DNA of 64,000 nucleotides from Kistimonas sp964291485 (lineage in GTDB: Bacteria; Pseudomonadota; Gammaproteobacteria; Pseudomonadales; Endozoicomonadaceae): NCBI GenBank assembly GCA_964291485.2, contig OZ220224.1, forward strand, positions 2,046,001 through 2,110,000, in the 5' to 3' direction. Below are positions 45,011-53,124 of this stretch, in pieces (within the stretch, counting starts at the first letter, position 1; the number at the start of each line of letters is the position of its first letter). A model generated the notes under the pieces. The model was given only the letters and a program-made list of their open reading frames with translations. It had not been told where the DNA came from and ran no database searches. The position numbers were made by a program, and so were the translations under genes.

Positions 45011-45028
45011 CCCGCCGCTTACGGCGGG
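45011..45028. terminator. GC-rich hairpin between ppd and the alcohol dehydrogenase gene
   Basis: CCCGCCG-CTTA-CGGCGGG is a perfect seven-base-pair stem with a four-base loop in an otherwise AT-rich 207-base gap. It lacks a T-run (GTGGTTGATT follows), so it could be a terminator or attenuator, or a REP-like palindrome. Its presence is one reason to place the next start downstream at 45059. Confidence 0.5.
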
Positions 45029-45058
45029 GTGGTTGATTGTAATAACCTTTTAGTAGAT

Positions 45059-46150
45059 ATGGAAAAGCGGCAATTAGTATACAGTGGTAATGGTGAAATT
45101 CGCCAGCTAGAACATTTGTTGAAGATAAACTCTTCTAAGAATATCTTCCTGGTCACTGGTAAAGAGTCCTATATATCAAGTGGTGCAAAAAATGATATTG
45201 AAAGTGTGCTTAGTGGTTATCAAGTTAGTCGTTATACCGATTATTCGTCAAACCCAACTTTCGAAGAAGCCTTAGCTGGAGCAAAACTGTATCTGGACCG
45301 TAGTTGTGACTTCGTGGTTGCTATTGGTGGTGGAAGTGCTATAGATGTTGCTAAAGCTATCAATGTGCTGCAAGCTCATGAGGGGCAAGAGCTTGAGATA
45401 GCTACTGGGATAAAAAAAGTTAGCAATAAACTAGCACCATTGTGTGCAATTCCAACGACAGCAGGTACCGGTAGTGAGGCAACACATTTTGCTGTTATTT
45501 ATATAAGTGGAGTAAAATACTCACTTACAAGCCAAGCAATATTACCAGACTATGTTGTCCTGGATGCAAGTTACACTAGTGGTTTATCATCATACATAAC
45601 AGCCTGCACTGGCTTTGATGCTTTATCGCAAGCGATTGAGAGTTATTGGTCAAAGGGTTCAACAGAAGTAAGTCGAAAATATGCCGTAGAAGCAATAATG
45701 TTGCTAAAGGGTTATATTGAAGAAGCTGTAAATATTAAAAGTATAAAATCACGGCATGCTATGCTAAGAGGTGCTTATTTTTCAGGAAAAGCAATTAACA
45801 TAAGCAAAACGACAGCGCCGCATGCGTTGTCGTATGCGATTACAAGTAAAATGGGGTTGCCGCATGGTCATGCAGTAGCATTAACATTAGGTAATTTTAT
45901 TGTTATTAATTCTTGGTATGTTAATTTATCAAAATTACTTTCAATTATTGGTGTAGATAAGCCTGATGATGCAAGGATGTGGTGGTACGATTTGATGAGC
46001 AAGTGTGGTCTAATATTTGATTTGAAAGAACTAGGTATTGTTAATCAAGATTGCATTCTAGAGTTGGTTAAGCTAGTGAACTCTGAGCGACTAGATAATC
46101 ACCCTTTCAAGATACATGAAGAGGATTTAATAAAATCATTTAAACTCTAA
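45059..46150 (+). CDS. Iron-type alcohol dehydrogenase, probable phosphonoacetaldehyde reductase
   Basis: 363 residues from ATG 45059, where the typical family start (VYSGNGEIRQLEHLL) begins. The frame is open back to GTG 44942, but that extension is unlike relatives and covers a strong hairpin. NAD-binding VVAIGGGSAIDVAKAI, PTTAGTGSEATHFAVI, and the metal-site region TACTGFDALSQAIESYW plus PHGHAVALTLG are present. In fosfomycin (FomC) and phosphinothricin (PhpC) pathways this family reduces phosphonoacetaldehyde to 2-hydroxyethylphosphonate; here it follows pepM and ppd. Neither candidate start has a strong ribosome site. No aminotransferase for 2-aminoethylphosphonate is present. Confidence 0.82.
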   Translation: MEKRQLVYSGNGEIRQLEHLLKINSSKNIFLVTGKESYISSGAKNDIESVLSGYQVSRYTDYSSNPTFEEALAGAKLYLDRSCDFVVAIGGGSAIDVAKAINVLQAHEGQELEIATGIKKVSNKLAPLCAIPTTAGTGSEATHFAVIYISGVKYSLTSQAILPDYVVLDASYTSGLSSYITACTGFDALSQAIESYWSKGSTEVSRKYAVEAIMLLKGYIEEAVNIKSIKSRHAMLRGAYFSGKAINISKTTAPHALSYAITSKMGLPHGHAVALTLGNFIVINSWYVNLSKLLSIIGVDKPDDARMWWYDLMSKCGLIFDLKELGIVNQDCILELVKLVNSERLDNHPFKIHEEDLIKSFKL

Positions 46151-46315
46151 GAGTTGGATAATCAAGCCCTTAGGGTAGATGCAACTTGAGTCTTACCAAC
46201 CCTCGCTCCCATGCTCCTGAGTGGGGACGAGATGGGTGGTAAGTTTTGCGTTACTACTCCCCTTAGCTGATACTATTCCAAATCTTCCTTCATTACGGAT
46301 GAAAAGAGAGTTGCA
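46151..46315. other. IS-flanking non-coding segment with a palindrome
   Basis: 165 bases with no gene. It includes an imperfect inverted repeat around 46200-46232 (CTCGCTCCCATGCTCC against GAGTGGGGACGAG), similar to the GTGGGAACG-type palindromes scattered in many gammaproteobacterial genomes. GC is higher than in the neighbouring genes, which suggests inserted material at a rearrangement point. Confidence 0.4.
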
Positions 46316-46343
46316 GGGCAAGGGGCTTCATGATCTTGCCGTG
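46316..46343 (+). repeat. Second copy of the ISAs1 right end
   Basis: These 28 bases are identical to 42314-42341, the right terminus of the ISAs1 element about 4 kb upstream, in the same orientation. Sequence to the left is not IS-like, so only the tip remains. Directly to the right the broken nucleotidyltransferase/HAD gene resumes. The pair of identical ends brackets pepM-ppd-adh. Confidence 0.9.
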
Positions 46344-47215
46344 CTGGACAGAGGTTGCCCTTCAAGAATTATTTGCAAATGGTAAAATACTATCAAAGCC
46401 AAAGATTATTAATGGACAATCTTGGGTTGAAATTGATAACTATGATGATTTAGCTCTTGCAGAAAAGACATTTTCTGCACTGGATATAAGCCAGATCGAT
46501 ACGTATTTTATCGATTTGGATGGTACAGTATATTTAGATGGTTTTGAAATTCCGGGCAGCGGAAGTGCAATAAATAGACTGCAGGCCGAAAAAAAATATA
46601 TTTCTTGTCTAATAATTCTTCAAAGAGCAAATCTAACTATGTAGATTTGCTGAATTAAATTGGAGTCGAAATTCAGCCGGAAAATATAATACTCTCGACT
46701 GATGGTGCTTTGTCATTCTTGAGGGATGCTAAGGTTTTACTCTAGGTACAAAAGCATTGGATTATGAAGTTTCAAAATATGGGATTGAAATTACAGATCA
46801 TGATCCCGAGTATGTATTGTTAGGTTATGATACTTAATTGGCATATGATAAATTGAAAAAAGCATGTGAGCTTATAAATGATGGTGTCGATTATATAGCT
46901 ACACATTGCGATATTTTTTGCCCGACGCCAAAAGGCCCTGTACCTGACATAGGTTCGATGATAAAAATGATTGAAGCTACAACCGGCAAGTTACCGAAAA
47001 GAATATTTGGTAAGCCAAACGCTGAAATGATTGATTATATAATAAAGCATGAAAATATAGATGTCACAAAATCTGCCATTATTGGTGATAGATTACATAC
47101 GGATATAAAAATTGGGGAAGCTACAGATATGAAAAAGATTCTAGTTTTATCCAGAGGAACAACTAGAGAAGGTTACGAATTTTGTGACATTAATGTAGAC
47201 TATTTGCCTAAATAG
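46344..47215 (+). pseudogene. Nucleotidyltransferase-HAD (NagD-type) fusion, 5'-truncated and broken
   Basis: Remains of a fusion gene. The first part (to about 46490) reads GQSWVEIDNYDDLALAEKTF, the usual C-terminus of LicC-like nucleotidyltransferases. Then comes a HAD-IIA phosphatase start TYFIDLDGTVYLDGFEIPGS. A frameshift near 46610 is followed in the new frame by NNSSKSKSNYVDLLN and a TAA, then GVEIQPENIILSTDGALSFLRDAK, a TAG at 46744 region, a further frameshift, LGTKALDYEVSKYG, a TAA before LAYDKLKKAC, and finally an open stretch ending FGKPNAEMIDYII and IIGDRLHTDIKIGEA (motif IV). At least two frameshifts and three stops make it non-functional. Its first codons appear to lie at 41060, beyond the IS. 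Confidence 0.85.
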
Positions 47216-47410
47216 TTTAGGAGGTATTTTGTAGTTTTAGCATTAAAATATGTATATTTAGTTAATGGTATCGTCTATTTAGGTTTCGCATATAAAAGTA
47301 TTAAACGATGATGATGTTAGCCTTTGATTCATCAAATGAAATGCAGTGCGGTTCCTATTAGGTGAACAAGATTATTTTGTCCGTTCTGAGGACAGCTACA
47401 ATCGTACTTG

Positions 47411-48274
47411 ATGAAAATGAAATCTTTACCTTTAGTATCTGTTTTTGTGCCTTGCTACAACCATCAGGATTATGTGGCTGATGCAATCAACAGCATACTG
47501 AACCAGACCTATAAAAACATTGAACTCATTGTACTTGATGATGGTTCAACAGATAATAGTCCTGCCATATTATCTGACCTTTCTGAGAAGTATGGTTTTT
47601 ATTTTGAACACCAGAAAAATATGGGGATTAATGGCACCTTGAATAAAGGTCTGTCATTAGCAAAGGGAAAATATATTTGCCCTTTTGCATCGGATGATGT
47701 GATGTTTCTTGATCGTATCGAGAAGCAAGTGACATTGCTTGAGCGACGCCCGGATGTCGCTGTCTGCGCCGGTAATATGATTGCGATTAATCAAAACGGT
47801 GAAATTTCATCGAGTCTGAAGATTAGACCAGCTCGCGAAGTAGATTTTGATGATCTGTTCTGGCGTAATATTCCTGGGCCTGCGGCACCTACTGCAATGA
47901 TACGTTCAGCAGTGATAGAAGAGGTGGGTAATTACGATCCAGATATTCGTATTGAAGACCTTTATATGTGGCTCAAGATTACCTACGCAGGCCATAAGAT
48001 ATACATTCTAAATGACTTAATGGCCTATTATCGGAAGCACACTGGTAATTTCCACTCTAACTATCGTGCAATGCTTGAGAATGAGCTAAAAATTATTGAT
48101 TCATACTCGACACATCCCAAGTATGAAGAAGTAAAAAAACGATTACTGTTAAGTACATTCGTCAAAACAGCAAACCGAGACAAGACTTTTGCTAGAGCAT
48201 TATTGAGTCAACTTTCATTTTTTGATGCACCACTTAAAATCTCAAAAGGGATTGTAAGAATGATTGGCGGTTAA
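47411..48274 (+). CDS. Family 2 glycosyltransferase
   Basis: 287 residues from ATG 47411 (a TTG precedes it). GT2 motifs: VSVFVPCYNHQDYVADAINSIL, LIVLDDGSTDNSPAIL, GINGTLNKGLSLAKGKYICPFASDDVMF (xDD in the DxD position), and DPDIRIEDLYMWLKI near residue 185 for the base. The C-terminus is helical without clear membrane spans. It starts 195 bases after the broken HAD gene, and GC recovers from here on. Sugar unknown. Confidence 0.87.
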   Translation: MKMKSLPLVSVFVPCYNHQDYVADAINSILNQTYKNIELIVLDDGSTDNSPAILSDLSEKYGFYFEHQKNMGINGTLNKGLSLAKGKYICPFASDDVMFLDRIEKQVTLLERRPDVAVCAGNMIAINQNGEISSSLKIRPAREVDFDDLFWRNIPGPAAPTAMIRSAVIEEVGNYDPDIRIEDLYMWLKITYAGHKIYILNDLMAYYRKHTGNFHSNYRAMLENELKIIDSYSTHPKYEEVKKRLLLSTFVKTANRDKTFARALLSQLSFFDAPLKISKGIVRMIGG

Positions 48275-48349
48275 GGGGCTGGTTTTTACCTGGTAATAAT
48301 CTGAAATTGATTGATGGCTTTGCATAATTTGATTACGATGTTCAATTAA

Positions 48350-49876
48350 ATGTTATTCAACTCATTTTATTTTATCTTTCTGTTTTTGCCTGTTGTATTG
48401 GCCGGCTATTACACTATTCGCCGATTCAATACAGAGGCTGCCTTGTTGTTTCTTGTCGTGGCTTCACTTTGTTTTTATGGTTGGTGGAACCCAAGCTATG
48501 TGCTTCTCATTGCTCTGTCCTGTCTGGGTAACTTCTGGATCGGACAGTCTATAATAAGGAATCTCAAGCGTCCGTCTGCGAAGAATCTGCTTATCGCGGG
48601 CATTACTGCAAATCTGATCTTGCTCGGCTACTACAAATACGCTGATTTTTTTATCAGCACAGCAAATACGGTATTTGAAACGGACTTCAATCTGCAGAAT
48701 ATTATTATGCCACTGGCTATTTCCTTCTTCACCTTTCAGCAGATTGCGTACCTGGTTGATACTTACCGGGGGGAAACATCAGAATACCAGTTTAGTCACT
48801 ATTGCCTCTTTGTAACGTTTTTTCCCCAGTTAATTGCTGGGCCGATTGTACACCACAAGGAGATGCTGCCTCAGTTTCAACGCGTTGACAAAGAAAAGAC
48901 GATGGATTTTCTTGCTCAGGGACTGACGCTCTTTATTTTAGGTCTTTTTAAGAAAGTGGTTTTGGCTGATAGTATCGCCCTGTATGCGTCACCAGTATTC
49001 AATGCGGCGGATGCCGGTGTAAAGGTCACATTTTTTGAAGCCTGGGGGGGCGCATTATCGTATACATTACAGCTCTACTTTGACTTCTCCGGTTATTCTG
49101 ACATGGCAATTGGCTTAGCTTTAATGTTTGGGGTAAAACTGCCGGTAAACTTCCTCTCGCCTTATAAATCCAGAAATATCACAGAGTTCTGGCGTCGCTG
49201 GCATATGACACTGTCACGTTTTCTGCGCGATTATCTCTATATCTCTCTGGGGGGAAATCGTAAGGGTGAAAAGCGTCGGTATGTGAACCTCTTTCTGACC
49301 ATGCTGCTGGGTGGATTATGGCATGGGGCTGCGTGGACTTATGTTCTCTGGGGAGCTCTCCATGGCGTCTATCTCTGTATCAATCATGGTTGGAGGAAGT
49401 TGACAGCTGCTATCAAAATGCCCGCGATTCTTCGCATTATGACCACTCCTATGGCGTATGGATTAACTTTCCTTGCCGTCGTAATTGGCTGGGTATTTTT
49501 CCGTGCCGCCAGTTTCGATGGAGCCTTTACCATTCTGTCAGGTATGGCAGGTCTGAATGGATTCCTTCTGGACCCGGACGCCACTCGAGTAGCTTCAGTA
49601 TTGATGTCATTCGGTGCAAATGTCGAAATGTCGGATTACGCCACACGGTATGTCGATAAGAGTACGTTGGAATGGATCATTGGGCTGCTGTTTATCGTCT
49701 GGTGTATGCCCAATAGCTCTGAAATCATGCAATACCGTATGATTGACTGGCGTTGCTATAGCGGACGATTCTGCTGGCAAATGAACAAACGCTGGGCAGT
49801 GGCCATTGCCTCACTCGGTATGCTTTCCATTATTAACCTGTTTCGTGTCAGCGAATTTCTCTATTTCCAGTTCTGA
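48350..49876 (+). CDS. MBOAT-family membrane O-acyltransferase (AlgI/PatA-like)
   Basis: 508 residues with about a dozen transmembrane segments. The start MLFNSFYFIFLFLPVVLAGYY, the motif LCFYGWWNPSYVLLI, FFPQLIAGPIVHHKEMLPQF, the conserved SRNITEFWRRWHMTLSRFLRDYLYI and the catalytic-histidine segment LLGGLWHGAAWTYVLWGALHG near residue 325 mark the AlgI/PatA/DltB class. It moves acyl groups (usually acetyl) across the inner membrane for polysaccharide or peptidoglycan modification. The next gene, 6 bases downstream, encodes an SGNH-like partner, so together they form a two-part O-acetylation machine. Confidence 0.94.
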   Translation: MLFNSFYFIFLFLPVVLAGYYTIRRFNTEAALLFLVVASLCFYGWWNPSYVLLIALSCLGNFWIGQSIIRNLKRPSAKNLLIAGITANLILLGYYKYADFFISTANTVFETDFNLQNIIMPLAISFFTFQQIAYLVDTYRGETSEYQFSHYCLFVTFFPQLIAGPIVHHKEMLPQFQRVDKEKTMDFLAQGLTLFILGLFKKVVLADSIALYASPVFNAADAGVKVTFFEAWGGALSYTLQLYFDFSGYSDMAIGLALMFGVKLPVNFLSPYKSRNITEFWRRWHMTLSRFLRDYLYISLGGNRKGEKRRYVNLFLTMLLGGLWHGAAWTYVLWGALHGVYLCINHGWRKLTAAIKMPAILRIMTTPMAYGLTFLAVVIGWVFFRAASFDGAFTILSGMAGLNGFLLDPDATRVASVLMSFGANVEMSDYATRYVDKSTLEWIIGLLFIVWCMPNSSEIMQYRMIDWRCYSGRFCWQMNKRWAVAIASLGMLSIINLFRVSEFLYFQF

Positions 49877-49882
49877 ATATCA

Positions 49883-51202
49883 ATGAGTGCAAAGAAGTAT
49901 CTCTTAACAGCGGTATGTACGCTGTTGCTGTTTTTATTGGGGACGATCAGTATCAATCTGTTGGTTGATCCTTTAAATGTTTATCGCCTGGTAGATATAG
50001 AAGGGTTTAATCAATTCAAACCAAAGCTGGGAAGTTATAGTCGGCTTGCAAAACCATTACAGTTAGAGCGCGATCATTATCAGCGTGCTGCATTTGGCTC
50101 CTCCAGGACAGAAATCGGTATACCGGTTTATGGGACTGCTTGGGATCATGCCGGGGATAAAGGTATCAATGCAGCGGTCAGTGGGGCGGACATCGTAGCC
50201 GTTGATGCTTTATTCCGACACGCCTTGTTGAAAACTGATCTTCAGGATGCGGTTATCGGTGTTGATTTTTTCATGTTTAATGGAGAAGGGCAGGCATCGT
50301 ATAGCTACCCTCAGGTGCTTGCCCAATCTAAGCATGATAGTGAACTGGCAAGAAAGCTGAAGGGTTATCAGTTAACCTTATTCAGTCCCGGTATAACAGA
50401 AGCAAGTATTTACACGCTGAGAAAGCAAAAACCATCGTATGACAAGTACCTTGATACAGGACAGATAAATAATGAGCGGGAAATCAACAAAGCTCTGGAA
50501 GATGGTTATGAACGCGTTTTTACCAAGTTTGAAGATGGTTTCATGCGTTCAACATGGACACCATGCAGTAATAACCTTTACAGCTATGAGACAGGAACAG
50601 GCAGTACGTTAACAATTTTCAAGAACCTTCTACAGGAAGCAAATAGAAATAATGTGAGTCTTTCATTATACATAGCACCACTTCATGTCCGCCTGTTGGT
50701 AGCAATGGAAGCCATGGGGTTATGGCCAGCCTATGAACAATGGAAGCGTGACCTGGTTGCCATTGTTGATGAGGTAAAAACAGAACATCCAAGTGCACAA
50801 ATTAACTTGTGGGACTTCAGTGGTTATAACCAATACAGTAACGAAGCTCTACCTAAGGAGTCTGACCGTGCAATGGCATGGTATATCGACTCATCCCACT
50901 TTTCAGAGGCATTAGGTCAAAAAATGCTGGATACAATGTATGGGGGGGGCAAAGGTCAGATCAGTGGTTTTGGTTCGAGACTGTCGGTAGACAATGTCGA
51001 TGATCATCTATCCAATGTTAGGTCTCAGTTCTTTAATTATATTCAGCGTAATCCTGATGTTCATCGTTTTTATAAGGATCGTGCCAGTTACTTTTTAAAT
51101 GTCCGCAAGAAAAACGGGAAAGTTTGTGATGGTGAGCCGTCAGTACCTGATGTTGATGTTTATTCATTTAATCGTTTACATGCCCTTATTTTAACGCAAT
51201 AA
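49883..51202 (+). CDS. SGNH/AlgX-like periplasmic partner of the MBOAT acyltransferase
   Basis: 439 residues: one N-terminal membrane anchor (LLTAVCTLLLFLLGTISINLLV, about 6-27), then a periplasmic domain. AAFGSSRTEIGIP near residue 70 resembles the nucleophile block (GSSR in place of GDSL/GxSR), VIGVDFFMFN near 125 is like the second block, and AWYIDSSHFSEALGQKMLD near 335 carries the D-x2-H catalytic pair. This layout fits AlgJ/AlgX/PatB-type transferases that take acetyl from the MBOAT protein and place it on a glycan. The close spacing (6 bases) supports pairing. It is too divergent to name further. Confidence 0.78.
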   Translation: MSAKKYLLTAVCTLLLFLLGTISINLLVDPLNVYRLVDIEGFNQFKPKLGSYSRLAKPLQLERDHYQRAAFGSSRTEIGIPVYGTAWDHAGDKGINAAVSGADIVAVDALFRHALLKTDLQDAVIGVDFFMFNGEGQASYSYPQVLAQSKHDSELARKLKGYQLTLFSPGITEASIYTLRKQKPSYDKYLDTGQINNEREINKALEDGYERVFTKFEDGFMRSTWTPCSNNLYSYETGTGSTLTIFKNLLQEANRNNVSLSLYIAPLHVRLLVAMEAMGLWPAYEQWKRDLVAIVDEVKTEHPSAQINLWDFSGYNQYSNEALPKESDRAMAWYIDSSHFSEALGQKMLDTMYGGGKGQISGFGSRLSVDNVDDHLSNVRSQFFNYIQRNPDVHRFYKDRASYFLNVRKKNGKVCDGEPSVPDVDVYSFNRLHALILTQ

Positions 51203-51220
51203 CCTCTATTTTTTAAATTT

Positions 51221-51856
51221 ATGAACGTAATACGCTCTATTACTAATTTACTTCGAGTGAACCGTATTAGCCTTTCCGGTACTGGTCATGTGTTAGATGT
51301 TCCGGACAGTGTTTGGCGAACGATGAAAAAATGCCGTATATCAATGACGGGTTCAAATAATCGCCTCGTGATTGGAGAGGGGGCGCGAATCTCTCATACC
51401 AATATACGATTAAAAGGTTCTAATCAGACGCTTATTATTGGCTCTCATGTCCATTATCGAAAGGGTAAAATTTATATCTGTAGTGGCTCAAATGGTGTGG
51501 TAACAATTGGTGATAAGACCACTGTTGAAGGCGCTTATCTCCTATGTGATGGGGAGTGCGAAATAAAAATCGGCGAAGATTGCATGTTTTCAACAGATAT
51601 TATGATTCGTACAGGGGACAAACATCCAATATATGATTTGGGTAGTGGTCAATATATCAATATGTCTCAAACTGTTACGGTTGAAGATCGCGTATGGATT
51701 GCGCGAGATGTTATGGTTTTAAAAGGAAGTAAGATTAAAAAAGGTTCTATTGTTGGTGCTAAATCATTGGTGACCAAGGTGGATCATCAAGAAAATAGTG
51801 TGCTTGCAGGTGTTCCGGTGAAAGTTGTTAAGAACAATATACGTTGGGAACGGTGA
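51221..51856 (+). CDS. Left-handed beta-helix (hexapeptide) O-acyltransferase
   Basis: 211 residues. Hexapeptide repeats run from about residue 35 to 190 (e.g. NRLVIGEGARISHTNIRLKG, VTIGDKTTVEG, CEIKIGEDCMFSTDIMIRTGDKHPIYD, VTVEDRVWIARDVMVLKGSKIKKGSIVGAKSLVTK), ending with the usual LAGVPVKVVKNNIRW. The catalytic histidine is probably the one in GDKHPI near residue 135, as in maltose/WbbJ-type acetyltransferases. It is a cytoplasmic acetyl-CoA-dependent sugar O-acetyltransferase of unknown acceptor. Starts 18 bases after the SGNH gene. Confidence 0.87.
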   Translation: MNVIRSITNLLRVNRISLSGTGHVLDVPDSVWRTMKKCRISMTGSNNRLVIGEGARISHTNIRLKGSNQTLIIGSHVHYRKGKIYICSGSNGVVTIGDKTTVEGAYLLCDGECEIKIGEDCMFSTDIMIRTGDKHPIYDLGSGQYINMSQTVTVEDRVWIARDVMVLKGSKIKKGSIVGAKSLVTKVDHQENSVLAGVPVKVVKNNIRWER

Positions 51857-51903
51857 TAGGTAAAGTTCAATAAATACTATAACAGTTAAGATGTGATGAG
51901 TTT

Positions 51904-52887
51904 ATGGAAAAAAAACTGATCAGTGTTTTAATGCCCGTCTACAATGCTGAGTTGTATCTTGTTGACTCAATTCGTTCTGTGCTTGATCAGGATTATAAGG
52001 AAATAGAATTTATAATTGTTGATGATGGATCAACAGATGGTAGTGCAGACGTTATTCAGAGTTTTGCAAAAGAAGATGAAAGAATAATTTTTCTTGAAAA
52101 AGAAAGTAGCGGGATAGTCGATGCATTAAGGCATGGGTTTAAACACATAGCAGGCGATTATGTTGCAAGAATGGATGCAGATGACATCTGTGTGAATTAT
52201 AGGCTGACCACTCAAATGAGATTCATGGAGGAAAATAAACTCGATCTTTGTGGTAGTTCGATGAGACTGTTTGGAAATAGCTCAAGAATAAAAAAGTATC
52301 CTGAAACCCATGATGAACTGATCTCTAATCTTGGGTTTTATGGGAAATCAATTCCTCATCCAACGCTATTGGTGAAAACAGAAGTGCTTCAGCAACATTT
52401 TTACACTGAACAGTTCCCATATGCTGAAGATCTGGCACTATGGCTTGATATCGCATTTAACTCTAAATTTAGACTGGGTAACTGTCCAGATGTGCTTTTG
52501 AATTATCGAGTGCATGATAAACAAATTTCAAAAGAAAGAAAGGAAAAACAACTCGAGTCAACAAAAAAGGCGACTAATTATTTTCTGAAAAAGCTTTCCT
52601 TAGCATTTACGTATGAAGAGTTAAATGCTAATTATGTTTTATCAAAGTCACGAAAGAAAAGCACCTTTCAAGATCTTTTGTGCTATAGCGGTTTTGTGAG
52701 GAAGTTTGGTGCTTGTCTTGATGCCAATAATATAAGCCGAAAATTTTTAGATGAAAAATTTTATGATGTTTGCAAAAAAAATGCCTTTCATGGGCGCGAA
52801 GTAAAAAAACTGTTTTTTGGGAGTGTAAAAAAAACATCGGTCATGCAGAAAATTGGATTGTCTCTTCGGTCTACGTTGAAAGTTTAG
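51904..52887 (+). CDS. Family 2 glycosyltransferase
   Basis: 327 residues. The GT2 core is KLISVLMPVYNAELYLVDSIRSVL, FIIVDDGSTDGSADVI and GDYVARMDADDICVNYRL (DxD at DAD near residue 95), then IPHPTLLVK and PYAEDLALWLDIAF (acceptor base motif ED). The C-terminus after residue 210 is lysine-rich and AT-rich without membrane spans. Donor and acceptor are unknown. 237 bases without a gene follow before ugd; a possible promoter there is unproven. Confidence 0.88.
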   Translation: MEKKLISVLMPVYNAELYLVDSIRSVLDQDYKEIEFIIVDDGSTDGSADVIQSFAKEDERIIFLEKESSGIVDALRHGFKHIAGDYVARMDADDICVNYRLTTQMRFMEENKLDLCGSSMRLFGNSSRIKKYPETHDELISNLGFYGKSIPHPTLLVKTEVLQQHFYTEQFPYAEDLALWLDIAFNSKFRLGNCPDVLLNYRVHDKQISKERKEKQLESTKKATNYFLKKLSLAFTYEELNANYVLSKSRKKSTFQDLLCYSGFVRKFGACLDANNISRKFLDEKFYDVCKKNAFHGREVKKLFFGSVKKTSVMQKIGLSLRSTLKV

Positions 52888-53124
52888 GTTTAATAGAACT
52901 ATTCACTAAATAATCATATCTGCATTAGGTACATGCAATGTGAAATCTTGCTACCTAAACAGTGGCAGTGTTTTCATAGTCTTGTCGCGGATAATATAGC
53001 GACATGATTACTGGGCATCAATATTGTACATCTCAAATTACTGATGAAATTATAACAGTGAGGGGAAGATCATTTCCTACCTTAAGCAGCCTTCCCTGTG
53101 ATTTAACGCCTTTAAGGAACTCTT

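Noticed and set aside
46200..46232. Palindrome as an attachment site
   Set aside because: It resembles common dispersed palindromes, and there is no integrase or matching second copy in the window.
46330..46644. Open frame starting at 46330 taken as an intact gene
   Set aside because: Its first codons lie inside the ISAs1 right-end repeat, and the HAD domain breaks by frameshift. It is a pseudogene fragment.
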